Shown one piece after another: positions 1 through 7,645 of a stretch of DNA of 34,289 nucleotides. A program made the translations under genes and the position numbers. Position 1 is the first letter of the stretch. The number at the start of each line of letters is the position of its first letter. The notes beneath the pieces were generated by a model. That model did not search any database and was not told the origin of the DNA. It was given only the letters and a program-made list of their open reading frames with translations. The stretch is from Candidatus Sumerlaeota bacterium (GTDB lineage Bacteria > Bacillota > SLNR01): contig SLNR01000116.1 of NCBI GenBank assembly GCA_007132905.1, forward strand, positions 1 through 34,289. Direction: 5' to 3'.

Positions 1-132
1 AAGGATTTATGTGGCCTTACCAACAAAAAAATCATCCTCAGTAAGGACGAGAAATACGCGAAAGTGCAACCCGAGAACCGTTCCGGATTGCACTTTCATA
101 AAAACTTTGTCTACAGTCTGAAGCGCTCTTAG
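1..132 (+). CDS. Possible C-terminal end of an unidentified protein (cut by window edge)
   Basis: Frame 1 is open from the first base for 43 codons to a TAG whose codon lies inside a terminator-like hairpin, a layout also seen here at nusB. The predicted tail is basic (it ends in SLKRS) and I do not recognise a domain. A perfect 10-bp inverted repeat lies inside the same stretch, so it could instead be structured non-coding RNA. A random open frame of this length is not improbable in AT-rich DNA. Low confidence. Confidence 0.25.
   Translation, partial: KDLCGLTNKKIILSKDEKYAKVQPENRSGLHFHKNFVYSLKRS
60..97. repeat. 10-bp perfect inverted repeat
   Basis: GAAAGTGCAA at 60-69 is matched by TTGCACTTTC at 88-97, leaving an 18-nt loop. 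No run of T follows on either strand, so it is not a classical terminator. It could be an RNA hairpin near the end of the upstream transcript. Confidence 0.5.
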
Positions 133-142
133 CGCTTTTTTA
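121..142 (+). terminator. Rho-independent terminator of the upstream (out-of-window) + strand transcript
   Basis: AAGCGC (121-126) pairs perfectly with GCGCTT (132-137) around a 5-nt loop and runs into a T-rich tail (136-141). It only works in the + direction, so it closes a gene that enters from the left. It separates that gene from the minus-strand genes that follow. Confidence 0.65.
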
Positions 143-167
143 TTTGCGGTCAACTTAAAGGTTTAAT

Positions 168-371
168 TTATAATTCTTTTTTTTCTTCTTCGTTTTCATC
201 ATCGCCTAGCTCTTCTGCCCATTCCTCGAAGGCTTCTTCTTTTTCTTTAAAAGAGCTTTTCTCAGGGTGCTTTTTAAGCTTCTTTTTTACTTTCCTCTTG
301 TACTGGATGGAACCCTCTTTACCAGTAAACGAGCGATCATCAATTGGATCTTCTGAAAGAAACTTGCGCAT
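168..371 (-). CDS. Small highly charged hypothetical protein (67 aa)
   Basis: I chose the ATG at 371 because a G-rich ribosome binding site (ATGGGGGGC) sits about 7 nt upstream; an upstream in-frame start would give 83 aa but lacks this support. The protein has no membrane segment. It has a central Lys/Arg-rich stretch (about residues 22-38) followed by a Glu/Asp-rich tail (about residues 42-67). I recognise no family, and the bipolar charge suggests a small RNA-, DNA- or protein-binding polypeptide, which is inference. It lies downstream of the SLH gene on the same strand, probably with its own promoter at 424-451. Confidence 0.55.
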   Translation of the reverse strand: MRKFLSEDPIDDRSFTGKEGSIQYKRKVKKKLKKHPEKSSFKEKEEAFEEWAEELGDDENEEEKKEL

Positions 372-423
372 TAACAAGCCCCCCATGTATTTTGTATGGA
401 CCGGTAAAGTATCCCTCACCGCG

Positions 424-451
424 ATAATAACATAAAAGATATCCTTGTAAA
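424..451 (-). promoter_or_regulatory. Candidate sigma-A promoter for the small charged protein gene
   Basis: Read on the minus strand, TTTACA (446-451) and TATTAT (424-429) are separated by 16 nt, close to the vegetative consensus. The position is about 50 nt upstream of the start codon at 371. It overlaps the imperfect hairpin at 434-463, so the two calls compete. Confidence 0.4.
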
Positions 452-463
452 AGGGATTCTTTT
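434..463 (-). terminator. Imperfect hairpin after the SLH gene, possible terminator
   Basis: On the minus strand AAAAGAATCC is followed by GGATATCTTTT, which pairs with one bulged A, about 15 nt past the SLH stop codon. The T-rich element is part of the stem and the downstream U tract is weak. It could end the SLH transcript partially. Confidence 0.35.
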
Positions 464-474
464 GAAAAAAAATG

Positions 475-2103
475 CTAGCCGGACAAGAAAACCTTCACAT
501 TTGAAAACATGTTTCCAATAATGCAGTAATTTACTTCTGTCCAGATTTCATTATTAAGCGAACGTCCCAGCAGATGGATAGGGTAGTCGCCATCTTCACC
601 ATGCAAAGGTGTTCTATACTCTATTGACCACATGCTATTGCCGATGGATTTCATAGTCTTGATAGTTCCGTCTGGGAAAAGTGCTTTTACGCTAATAATA
701 TTTGGTGACGATTCAGCAAGTACAGATAAGGCTTCCCCACTTTTCAACACTTTCGGCTTGACATCACCGTGGAGCGAAAGATGTTCTTGTATTGTGTATT
801 CAAGTTCAATATTTCTGGTCGTGTTTAAATAATGGGCATAGAGCATTACAGGATAATCTCCATCGGGCGTTTTCTTATCTATTGTGAATGAGGCAGACCA
901 TTCTGAAGGCACAAAAGAATTGATTGGATTGATCCTTTGTAAGAAGAATCGTTCGCTCTCGTCAACGACCGCTTCAACTGATGTAGCGCAACCGCTTGTA
1001 GTTGCGTGTATAACAATGTTTCCTCCTGGTTGGGTATATCGAGGGAAAAGATAGCCATTGAGATCCGGATAGTGAATGACTATAGGTTTCATTGTGGATC
1101 GAAAAGTATTACCGTGCAAATCTTTAATATAGCCACTGTAATAGTAGACGCCTGGGTCTAACATAATGCCGTTGGTTCTAGATCCATTCCATACAATGTG
1201 CTCAGGTATTGAATCCCCATTATCTATATCAAATTTAAAGCTGGCAAAAGTCTCAGTCCCTAAGTAATTGTGAATTTCGAGGTTTAAGGAAGAAATATTT
1301 CTGTTTTTTAGCGTATACAGGTAAAAAGTAGTGTAGTCATCGATGCCATCTCCATTGGGAGAAATCGAATCGGGTTTTGCCTCAATTTTTATCAAACATG
1401 AGCGGAAAATTACTACTGCGGCCTCTTCCCTTATCAAGACCCGACTAGGTTTCAAGGTTCTATTTTCAAAACCGTATCCTCTCAATATCTTAAATTTAAC
1501 AGCAACTGCCATTTCTTTCAAATTTTTTTCGGAGATCTCCCGCCAATCATCAAACACGGAAAGAATACTTATCGATTCAGAGATACTCAAAGATGAAGCA
1601 TATTCTTGCAAACCTAAGGCACGGATCAATAGTACTGCTGCCTCTTCTCTAGTAATGTCTCGGTCCGGATAAAAGTAGTTTCCTGCATTTGAGATGATGC
1701 CTTCTTTATGGATCGATTCAATAATTCCATAAGCTGGTTTGTTATTGTAGAGAAGAAAATCTTCGGGGACATCTAAAAATGTTGGATAATTTGGGAAGTG
1801 AGGTTTAAGACGGAAAACTTTAAAAAGCATCATGGAGAATTGAGAAATTGAACAATTATCTTTGGGGCGGAACAGAGAATAGTCGTTCTCTGGGAAGTAC
1901 TTATCTCGAATTACAAATCCATCAGTGATATTTTCTTCCCAAAGCACATGAATATCTTGATACGCCCAGTGATTATTAGGAATATCATTATACCAAGGGT
2001 CGTTTAAGTCAGCGTTATTAGAAAAAACTACATTTGTAAAGAAGAGTACGATAGTTATGATTAAAACAGCTAAGTAAGTCTTATTCTGAAAAGATGTCTT
2101 CAT
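475..2103 (-). CDS. Secreted S-layer homology (SLH) protein with FlgD-like Ig segment
   Basis: This 542-aa protein starts with a signal peptide (basic MKTSFQNK, then a hydrophobic run to about residue 29). Three SLH-type repeats follow at roughly residues 36-100, 108-165 and 184-240, recognisable by HWAYQDI, FPNYPTFLDVPED, YFYPDRDITREEAAVLL and REEAAVVIFR. SLH repeats anchor proteins to secondary cell-wall polymer. A junction SPNGDGIDD begins a FlgD/gingipain-type Ig-like segment (about 240-345, with GVYYYSGYIKDLHGN), and two further beta-rich segments complete the chain. The start ATG at 2103 has a good AAGGGGG site. It overlaps the upstream small membrane-protein gene by 23 bp, so the two are co-transcribed. 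It lies divergently next to the Tad pilus operon, which suggests a surface role, possibly a wall-anchored pilus partner; that role is inference. Confidence 0.85.
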   Translation of the reverse strand: MKTSFQNKTYLAVLIITIVLFFTNVVFSNNADLNDPWYNDIPNNHWAYQDIHVLWEENITDGFVIRDKYFPENDYSLFRPKDNCSISQFSMMLFKVFRLKPHFPNYPTFLDVPEDFLLYNNKPAYGIIESIHKEGIISNAGNYFYPDRDITREEAAVLLIRALGLQEYASSLSISESISILSVFDDWREISEKNLKEMAVAVKFKILRGYGFENRTLKPSRVLIREEAAVVIFRSCLIKIEAKPDSISPNGDGIDDYTTFYLYTLKNRNISSLNLEIHNYLGTETFASFKFDIDNGDSIPEHIVWNGSRTNGIMLDPGVYYYSGYIKDLHGNTFRSTMKPIVIHYPDLNGYLFPRYTQPGGNIVIHATTSGCATSVEAVVDESERFFLQRINPINSFVPSEWSASFTIDKKTPDGDYPVMLYAHYLNTTRNIELEYTIQEHLSLHGDVKPKVLKSGEALSVLAESSPNIISVKALFPDGTIKTMKSIGNSMWSIEYRTPLHGEDGDYPIHLLGRSLNNEIWTEVNYCIIGNMFSNVKVFLSG

Positions 2104-2536
2104 GATTATACCCCCTTATGTTTAGTTCATCTAAAAGGTAATGTTCTACAAGGTCCCATTCTGCGATTCTCCATCCGGCTGAACTGAGATAAAGGATAAA
2201 ATGATAAGTTTCTCTACCCCACCAGATTGAGTTTGTGCCAACCCTTTTGTAAACAATTTCTGTGATGATTTGTTGCGAGTTAGCACTGCTTTCTATTGTG
2301 GTGTGATTCATATTGAGAATATTTACTTTGGATTTAGGAGCAGTGGCATTCTGACTGGCATCTTTTTCTAAGCTTTTTGACAAAACCTGATGAAGTTTAT
2401 GGTCAGTGATTTGCAAGCTTTGATTTACATCCTTGTCTAAGAAAGCATTGAGAAAAATTGTTACGCAATTTTCCGGCAACATACGTGCATCATAGCTCCT
2501 GTTAGCAAAAAAACCATAAACCAAAACAAAAGACAA
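2081..2536 (-). CDS. Small membrane-anchored protein with NTF2-like tail, partner of the SLH protein
   Basis: The first standard start codon in this frame is TTG at 2536, giving 151 aa. The frame is open upstream for another 24 codons. A strong AAAGGAGG site (2589-2596) sits 7 nt before a GTA codon at 2579-2581, and translation from there would give a proper N-terminal anchor (basic start, then about 20 hydrophobic residues). From TTG only half of that segment remains. The soluble part ends in GWRIAEWDLVEHYLL, which resembles the last strand of NTF2-like or cystatin-like lipoprotein domains; this is a weak impression. It overlaps the SLH gene start by 23 bp, so it is the first gene of that operon. 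Function unknown. Confidence 0.65.
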   Translation of the reverse strand: MSFVLVYGFFANRSYDARMLPENCVTIFLNAFLDKDVNQSLQITDHKLHQVLSKSLEKDASQNATAPKSKVNILNMNHTTIESSANSQQIITEIVYKRVGTNSIWWGRETYHFILYLSSAGWRIAEWDLVEHYLLDELNIRGYNHEDIFSE

Positions 2537-2642
2537 GACTAAGATTACAGCTGTGATTATCAGTGGTCTAAAAAGTTTTACTTTATTTCCTCCTTTCCAG
2601 AGATAGAACTATCTATTCTTATAGAATTCATTCAATTCCTTC

Positions 2643-2720
2643 TGACATATACTGACAATAAACTGTTAAAACATTTCATTTTGACATATTATCCGATTCA
2701 TAAGTCATAAAACATTTCAT
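2643..2720. repeat. Two-unit tandem repeat, candidate regulator binding sites
   Basis: TGACATAT occurs at 2643-2650 and 2682-2689. An exact 13-mer TAAAACATTTCAT occurs at 2667-2679 and 2708-2720, so the order is A-B-A-B with a 39-41 bp period, close to four helical turns. The region between A and B is not conserved, which favours protein binding sites over a simple duplication. Confidence 0.6.
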
Positions 2721-2846
2721 CTGGGGGATATTTTTGAAAAAATTGGTTTGTGGGTACAGTTTTTGTGGCAGAGAAGCACTTTTAGGAACAAAAGTGTTTG
2801 AATGGCTGTAATGAAGCAAAGTAAAATTATCGAAAAATGTAGAAAG

Positions 2847-2862
2847 ACGATAATATTGTCGT
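2847..2862. promoter_or_regulatory. Near-palindromic operator candidate upstream of the Tad promoter
   Basis: ACGATAATATTGTCGT is a 16-bp palindrome with a single mismatched pair, placed 10 bp before the -35 box. Its left half also forms a perfect 7-bp inverted repeat with ATTATCG at 2826-2832 (partner CGATAAT at 2848-2854). The position suits an activator or a repressor; the regulator is unknown. Confidence 0.45.
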
Positions 2863-2872
2863 ACATTGCGCT

Positions 2873-2900
2873 TTGACTTTGGAATAATGTTCGTTATAGA
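2873..2900 (+). promoter_or_regulatory. Sigma-A type promoter of the Tad pilus operon
   Basis: TTGACT (2873-2878) and TATAGA (2895-2900) are 16 nt apart, the best promoter match in the intergenic region. Transcription would start near 2907, leaving a leader of about 230 nt before cpaB. Confidence 0.55.
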
Positions 2901-2984
2901 ATCAGATCATCACGAACCGGGACTGGGAAAACAAATTGCAAAAATACCGATTGGCAGAATAGTTTTTTAGGAGAGGAGGTCTCA

Positions 2985-3077
2985 ATTGCAGTAAAAAATT
3001 ATTTGGTCGTTCATGGCGTAAATATCTTGGTTCAAAGATGTGATGACCAAGCAGAAATTGGAAACGAAATTATGTAA
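2985..3077 (+). CDS. Possible 30-aa leader peptide with ATT start
   Basis: A very strong ribosome binding site (GAGAGGAGGT, 2971-2980) has no ATG, GTG or productive TTG behind it. It is followed at ideal spacing by ATT and 30 further codons ending in TAA at 3075-3077. The peptide would contain VKNYLVVHGVNILVQRCDD and matches nothing I know. It could be a leader peptide of the Tad operon, a decayed gene, or chance. Confidence 0.2.
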   Translation: MAVKNYLVVHGVNILVQRCDDQAEIGNEIM

Positions 3078-3136
3078 TCCTAAGTGTTAACTTTTATTTT
3101 TTGATATCAGTAAAGTTAGTAGAATGGAGAGAAAAT

Positions 3137-3823
3137 ATGAGAGACAATAAGTATGTAATAGCAGCACTTGTGGTAGCCGTCATCTCTGGATTATTGGTAT
3201 TTCAGTTTCTCAATCATCTAAACAAAAGAGTAAGTGTGGTAGTAGCTAAGACAGATATTCCTAGGCATGCAAGAATTGATGAAAACATGATTGAAATACT
3301 TTCAATACATCCGAGCGGGATGCAGTTTAATACCTTTGAGCATACGGATGGTGTTTTAGGAAAATATGCACTAGACCCGATGTATAGTGGCGAACAGATT
3401 GTTGCATTTAAGATTTCTGAAAATGAGAGAGACAGCAGCTTTATGGGTCAGATAACAAATGGCAAAAGAGCCATTTTTGTGCCTTTCTCACTAAACCAGG
3501 GACTAGGCGGTGCCGTAAACAAGAATGATAAGGTTGATATTATCTATGTGGCTAAAGAAAGTAGAATAGGAGCAAGCTTTGCAAAGACACTTTTACAAAG
3601 TGTGCCTGTATTAGATGTTCGAAGTGACAGTGGTCAAACTTATGATTCAGAAGAGAGAGGAAGCAATTTGTTGGGAGTGATAATCGAAGTAAACCCAGTT
3701 GAAGTTGAAAAAATTGCCTATTGTCTTGAACATGGAGAACTATATTTGGCGGCCTCTCCATTTGACGGGACTTTAACTAAAACAAACGGAATATACCATG
3801 AAAATTTGTTTGCATCTGAATGA
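3137..3823 (+). CDS. cpaB: Flp pilus assembly protein CpaB (RcpC/SAF domain)
   Basis: The 228-aa protein has one N-terminal transmembrane segment (about residues 6-25) and then a SAF domain (VVVAKTDIPRHARIDENMIE, with the GVLGKYALDPMYSGEQI segment). An RcpC-like domain follows, with KRAIFVPFSLNQGLGGAVNKNDKVDII. In diderms CpaB/RcpC helps pilus biogenesis near the outer-membrane secretin; in monoderm Tad systems it is retained as a membrane-anchored, wall-facing factor. I chose ATG 3137 because it follows a TGGAGAG site; a TTG at 3101 has no such site. It is the first gene of the eight-gene Tad operon, 33 nt before tadZ. Confidence 0.88.
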   Translation: MRDNKYVIAALVVAVISGLLVFQFLNHLNKRVSVVVAKTDIPRHARIDENMIEILSIHPSGMQFNTFEHTDGVLGKYALDPMYSGEQIVAFKISENERDSSFMGQITNGKRAIFVPFSLNQGLGGAVNKNDKVDIIYVAKESRIGASFAKTLLQSVPVLDVRSDSGQTYDSEERGSNLLGVIIEVNPVEVEKIAYCLEHGELYLAASPFDGTLTKTNGIYHENLFASE

Positions 3824-3856
3824 TCGAAGCGAAAAGAAATAAAGCGGGGGACAACA

Positions 3857-5305
3857 ATGGACAGAAGAAGCCTCAACGATGAAAAACCAAAAAGAAAATC
3901 ATCCTCATCAACAATTTATTCATTACTCCTACTAGAAGATTACAGCTTGACGAATATGTTTGCTATCTCTGATAAGTTTCAGATATGTGGACAAATAAAT
4001 GATCCCGAATTGGCATGGACATTGTTGTCCCAATGGAAAGTTGATCTAATAGCAGTAGAAATGTGTTATGAAGAAGACACATTAAGATTGGATTTCGTTA
4101 AAAGAGTCAAAAAGTTTTTCCCAGGCATACAAATCGTAATTGCTTATAAGGGTGCTGATTGCGATAGCAGTGCTCCTATGTTAAATGATCATAATTTGCA
4201 GGAGAATGAAGTACTGGAAGGATGTCTCATTTATTGTTACCCATGGGAACATAAAAGAATCATAAGGGATCTATGTCAATTAGACTGGAATAAGGGAAAC
4301 CAATTGACTGCTATGGGCACAAACAGAAAAGAAGAAGCAACTATTTTGGAAGATAGGAGCCAAGAGCTAAAAGACATGGGTGATAACTATGACAGCACGG
4401 CTGTTTTGAGTTCTTCAAAAAGAGACAGTTTAGATGTTTTAGATGCAAGCAAATTGAATCAATCCAGAACAACTACTCAGGAAATTATTGTTATAATAAA
4501 TCCGAAAGGGGGTGTTGGGAAAACGTTCTTAGCTGCTAACTTAGCTTCTTATATAGCCAAGACCTTAAACGAGGATACATTGATATTCGACACTAACTTC
4601 GGCTCAGGAGATTTAGCTGTGCATCTTGATTTAATGCAAGAAAGAACAATTACTGACTTAATTCCGAATCTAAGTGAGGTGGAGGCCGGCAGCATTGACT
4701 CATATTTACCAGAGCATAAAGAAAGCGGATTAAAAGCGATACTTGGTCCGATGCGTCCGGAGTTGTGTGAGTTTATCAAATTGGACCATGTTAACCAAAT
4801 AATGTCTATCGTTAAAGAGAAGTATTCGAAAATTATCATCGACACGCCTTCGGTAGCAGATAATGAATTTCTTTATGAGATTACAGATCAAGCTACTAAA
4901 ATTATTCTTGTGGCTACGGGAGATATGGCATCATTAAGGCAGTTAAAAACGACGTTAGAGATTTTTAAAAGACTAAGTTATGCTGCAGAAGACAAATGTG
5001 TAATTGTTGTTAATCGAGCCGACCCTCTAAGCTCAGTGCACCCTCCAAAAATTGAGAGTTTTCTTGAAACAAAAATCGCTGCTGTAATACCCGAAGATAG
5101 GCGGCTTGTTGAACAAAGCATCTTAGAAGGGAAGCCCATTATTTTCAATAGATCAGAAAACCAAGTAAAACCAGAATTAATTAGGCTAGCAGAAAGATTC
5201 TTACAAGACGGATGTAAAAAAGAAGCCGCGGAGATCAATAAAGGCCATCTGATTAGCAGCTTTGTCCAAAAGATTATTGAAAGGGGGAAAAATAATGGCA
5301 GGTAG
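3857..5305 (+). CDS. cpaE: Tad pilus localisation ATPase TadZ/CpaE
   Basis: This 482-aa protein pairs an atypical receiver-like domain (about residues 20-145) with a MinD/ParA-type ATPase (about 210-470). A charged low-complexity linker joins them. The ATPase carries the deviant Walker A NPKGGVGKT near residue 216 and the A-prime Asp in FDTNFGSGDLAVHLD. In the receiver part the phosphorylated Asp position is replaced by Glu (VDLIAVEM), so it is probably not phosphorylated, as in other TadZ proteins. TadZ marks the site of pilus assembly at the membrane. The start ATG follows an AAAGCGGGGG site, and the 3' end overlaps tadA by 11 bp. Confidence 0.9.
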   Translation: MDRRSLNDEKPKRKSSSSTIYSLLLLEDYSLTNMFAISDKFQICGQINDPELAWTLLSQWKVDLIAVEMCYEEDTLRLDFVKRVKKFFPGIQIVIAYKGADCDSSAPMLNDHNLQENEVLEGCLIYCYPWEHKRIIRDLCQLDWNKGNQLTAMGTNRKEEATILEDRSQELKDMGDNYDSTAVLSSSKRDSLDVLDASKLNQSRTTTQEIIVIINPKGGVGKTFLAANLASYIAKTLNEDTLIFDTNFGSGDLAVHLDLMQERTITDLIPNLSEVEAGSIDSYLPEHKESGLKAILGPMRPELCEFIKLDHVNQIMSIVKEKYSKIIIDTPSVADNEFLYEITDQATKIILVATGDMASLRQLKTTLEIFKRLSYAAEDKCVIVVNRADPLSSVHPPKIESFLETKIAAVIPEDRRLVEQSILEGKPIIFNRSENQVKPELIRLAERFLQDGCKKEAAEINKGHLISSFVQKIIERGKNNGR

Positions 5306-6704
5306 TCTGAGGAAAAGACTTGATAAGATCGGGGAAGATTCAAAAAAGACAGTTGCAAAAGCCAATGATAGAATGAAAGTTACAAGGGAGATTGAAAACA
5401 CTGGCTACCAGAGTGAAAACAAAGAAGTGAATGAAATTTTAAGTTTTATTCAGACTAGAATTCTTGCTGACTATCCAAGTATACTGGCCAAGGCTAGATC
5501 GAATGATGATAATAGATCCCGACTCCGTGCAATCGTTTCGCAATTATTGGTTAAAGAGAATATTCGGGTTGAGAACATGGAGAGGGAGAAACTCTCGGAT
5601 TACTTAGTTGATGAAATTATTGGGTATGGACCTATTGAGGTTTTCATAAGGGACAGTCAAGTGTCCGAGATAATGGTCAATGGATCTAGACAAGTTTTTG
5701 TAGAAAAAGATGGCAAAATTCAAAGCACAGAAATTTTCTTCAAAGATGATGATCATGTGTTAGCGATCATTGAACGAATTGTTGCTCCAATTGGGAGGAG
5801 AATTGATCAATCCTCTCCTTATGTGGATGCTAGGCTGCCGGATGGTTCAAGGGTTCATGCAATCATTCCTCCCCTTTCATTAACCGGTCCCATTTTGACT
5901 ATCCGCAAATTCCTTAAAAAAAGCATTCAGATGGATGGGTTGGTCAAATTGGGCTCCTTGTCTTTGGAGATGGCCTCTTTTCTAAACCAATGTGTACAAG
6001 CCAAGATGAATGTTATGATATCTGGCGGAACTGGCTCAGGCAAAACAACACTGCTTAATGCTTTGTCTGGGAATATTCCTGATAGTCAAGAGAGGATCAT
6101 CACCATAGAAGATGCGGCAGAGCTTAAATTGAATCAGAATCATGTCATTTCCTTAGAGTGCAGGCCTCCAAACATCGAGGGCAAAGGAGAGATAACTATT
6201 CGTCAACTGCTTCGTAATGCCTTACGAATGAGACCTGATAGAATTATCATTGGAGAGTGCAGGGGTGCTGAGGCTTTTGACATGCTGCAGGCGATGAACA
6301 CTGGGCACAGCGGATCATTAACAACAATTCATGCAAATCATGCCAAAGATGCCTTAAGTCGTCTGGAGAATATGATTTTAATGGCCGGGGAAAACCTTCC
6401 CTACAATATCATAAGAGAACAAATTGTTTCTGCCATCGATATCATCGTTCAACAAGCGAGATTTGCTGATGGTTCCAGGAAAGTTACTTCAATTGCTAAA
6501 GTAAACAAGGTGCTAAGCGGCAATTCGCAAATTGAATTGAAGTATGTTTATCAATTTGAGGTTGAAGGCCTAGACCAGCAAGGTCGATTGAATGGAGATT
6601 ATGTACATAACGAAGATATTGAGTATTCCGATGATTTTATTACAAAGATCAAAGCGGCCGGATTAGAAAGTATGCAAATTGAAAATAAAGAAATGAATAC
6701 CTAA
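5295..6704 (+). CDS. cpaF: Tad pilus secretion ATPase TadA/CpaF
   Basis: The product (469 aa) is a type II/IV secretion hexameric ATPase that powers Flp pilin polymerisation at the inner face of the membrane. Visible motifs are Walker [11 protein letters not shown] (about residue 243), the Asp box ITIEDAAEL, Walker [13 protein letters not shown] and the His box [19 protein letters not shown]. The N-terminal part has the usual [20 protein letters not shown] and the arginine finger region. ATG 5295 is preceded by AAGGGGG at 6-7 nt; a start at 5262 would overlap tadZ more deeply without a site. It is translationally coupled to tadZ by an 11-bp overlap. Confidence 0.95.
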   Translation: MAGSLRKRLDKIGEDSKKTVAKANDRMKVTREIENTGYQSENKEVNEILSFIQTRILADYPSILAKARSNDDNRSRLRAIVSQLLVKENIRVENMEREKLSDYLVDEIIGYGPIEVFIRDSQVSEIMVNGSRQVFVEKDGKIQSTEIFFKDDDHVLAIIERIVAPIGRRIDQSSPYVDARLPDGSRVHAIIPPLSLTGPILTIRKFLKKSIQMDGLVKLGSLSLEMASFLNQCVQAKMNVMISGGTGSGKTTLLNALSGNIPDSQERIITIEDAAELKLNQNHVISLECRPPNIEGKGEITIRQLLRNALRMRPDRIIIGECRGAEAFDMLQAMNTGHSGSLTTIHANHAKDALSRLENMILMAGENLPYNIIREQIVSAIDIIVQQARFADGSRKVTSIAKVNKVLSGNSQIELKYVYQFEVEGLDQQGRLNGDYVHNEDIEYSDDFITKIKAAGLESMQIENKEMNT

Positions 6705-6715
6705 GGGGATAATTT

Positions 6716-7645
6716 ATGCATCTACTAACACTCGTGATTTCCATACAAAGCGGCCTAGCTGTACTGTTGATAATTTTGTTCATGATGAGAGAAAAAGGCC
6801 TGTTTTATCCTTTGAATCAAAAAAGGATAAAAGGGATGTTAAAGGAAGTTAAAAATAGCTTTCCAAACAAATCAAATCCGTCCAACAATAAGAAATATAA
6901 TCAAATACACAATTTCAACATGAAAATCATTGCCTTAGGAATGGATTTAAAGATGTTCTGGATTAGCTGCATCACGGTGGCTATCTTCACTTCATTTATC
7001 TTAATGTCTCTGGGCTACATTGGCATTATAAATACTATCGGTGCGCTCGTTGCATTGCTTTTGCCGGTAATTTTTGCTAACAGATTGTATGCATCAAGAA
7101 TTTCTGAGTTTAGCGAGCAGCTTGAACAAGCAATTAGCAGCATCGTAAATAGTATACAGGCTGGATTCAATCTAGTGCAAGCAATTGAAATTGTAAGTAA
7201 GGAGAGCAAGGAACCTCTGGCATCCGAGTTTAAAAGAATATTAGAAGAGTATCACGTTGGTGTAAGTCTGCAAGCGTCTATGGCAAAGACTAAAAGCATG
7301 AAAGAAGTTGAAGATTACACCTATTTTAAACAAGCAATTGATATATATTACTTGAGCGGCGGCGATTTGGTTGAAGTATTAAAAAATATCGTTGCCGTCA
7401 TGAGGAAAAGAAGGTTGTTAAGAGGAGATCTTAAAGCAAAAACATCAGAAGTTAGATTAACAGCGAATCTTCTCATTATCATGCCGTTATTGTTAATGTT
7501 CTATTTCTTGTGTACCCAACCAGATGTCATAGAACCACTTTTTAGCGAAAGAATCGGCAGACTAGCTTTGGGTTTTGGTTTTTCACTTTGGGGAATCGGA
7601 GTAGTGCTTGTAAAAAAATTGTCAAACATATCAAATTTTAGATGA
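6716..7645 (+). CDS. tadB: Tad pilus inner-membrane platform protein TadB
   Basis: The 309-aa protein belongs to the type II secretion F (T2SF) family. Hydrophobic segments lie near residues 4-25, 78-122, 255-275 and 283-302. Between them is the cytoplasmic T2SF core with FSEQLEQAISSIVNSIQAGFNLVQAIEIV. TadB and TadC together form the membrane platform that the TadA ATPase drives. The gene follows tadA by 11 nt and its TGA overlaps the tadC ATG (ATGA), which is typical of these paired genes. Confidence 0.9.
   Translation: MHLLTLVISIQSGLAVLLIILFMMREKGLFYPLNQKRIKGMLKEVKNSFPNKSNPSNNKKYNQIHNFNMKIIALGMDLKMFWISCITVAIFTSFILMSLGYIGIINTIGALVALLLPVIFANRLYASRISEFSEQLEQAISSIVNSIQAGFNLVQAIEIVSKESKEPLASEFKRILEEYHVGVSLQASMAKTKSMKEVEDYTYFKQAIDIYYLSGGDLVEVLKNIVAVMRKRRLLRGDLKAKTSEVRLTANLLIIMPLLLMFYFLCTQPDVIEPLFSERIGRLALGFGFSLWGIGVVLVKKLSNISNFR

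Larger units (their letters stand above)
2600..3136. other. Divergent regulatory region between the SLH and Tad operons
   Basis: This stretch of over 500 bases holds no convincing long gene. It contains a tandem 40-bp repeat unit (2643-2720), a near-palindrome (2847-2862), a sigma-A promoter reading right (2873-2900) and a leader with a possible 30-codon ORF (2985-3077). I do not see a clear minus-strand promoter for the SLH operon, although one must lie here. Confidence 0.6.

Noticed and set aside
2910-2990. A TGTGKT Walker-A-like string in one frame of the Tad leader
   Set aside because: It is embedded in sequence with no start, no other ATPase motif and low-complexity codons; it is a chance match.
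2907-3136. Cyclic-di-GMP riboswitch in the Tad leader
   Set aside because: Plausible because pili are often controlled this way, but the conserved class I or class II core bases are not present.
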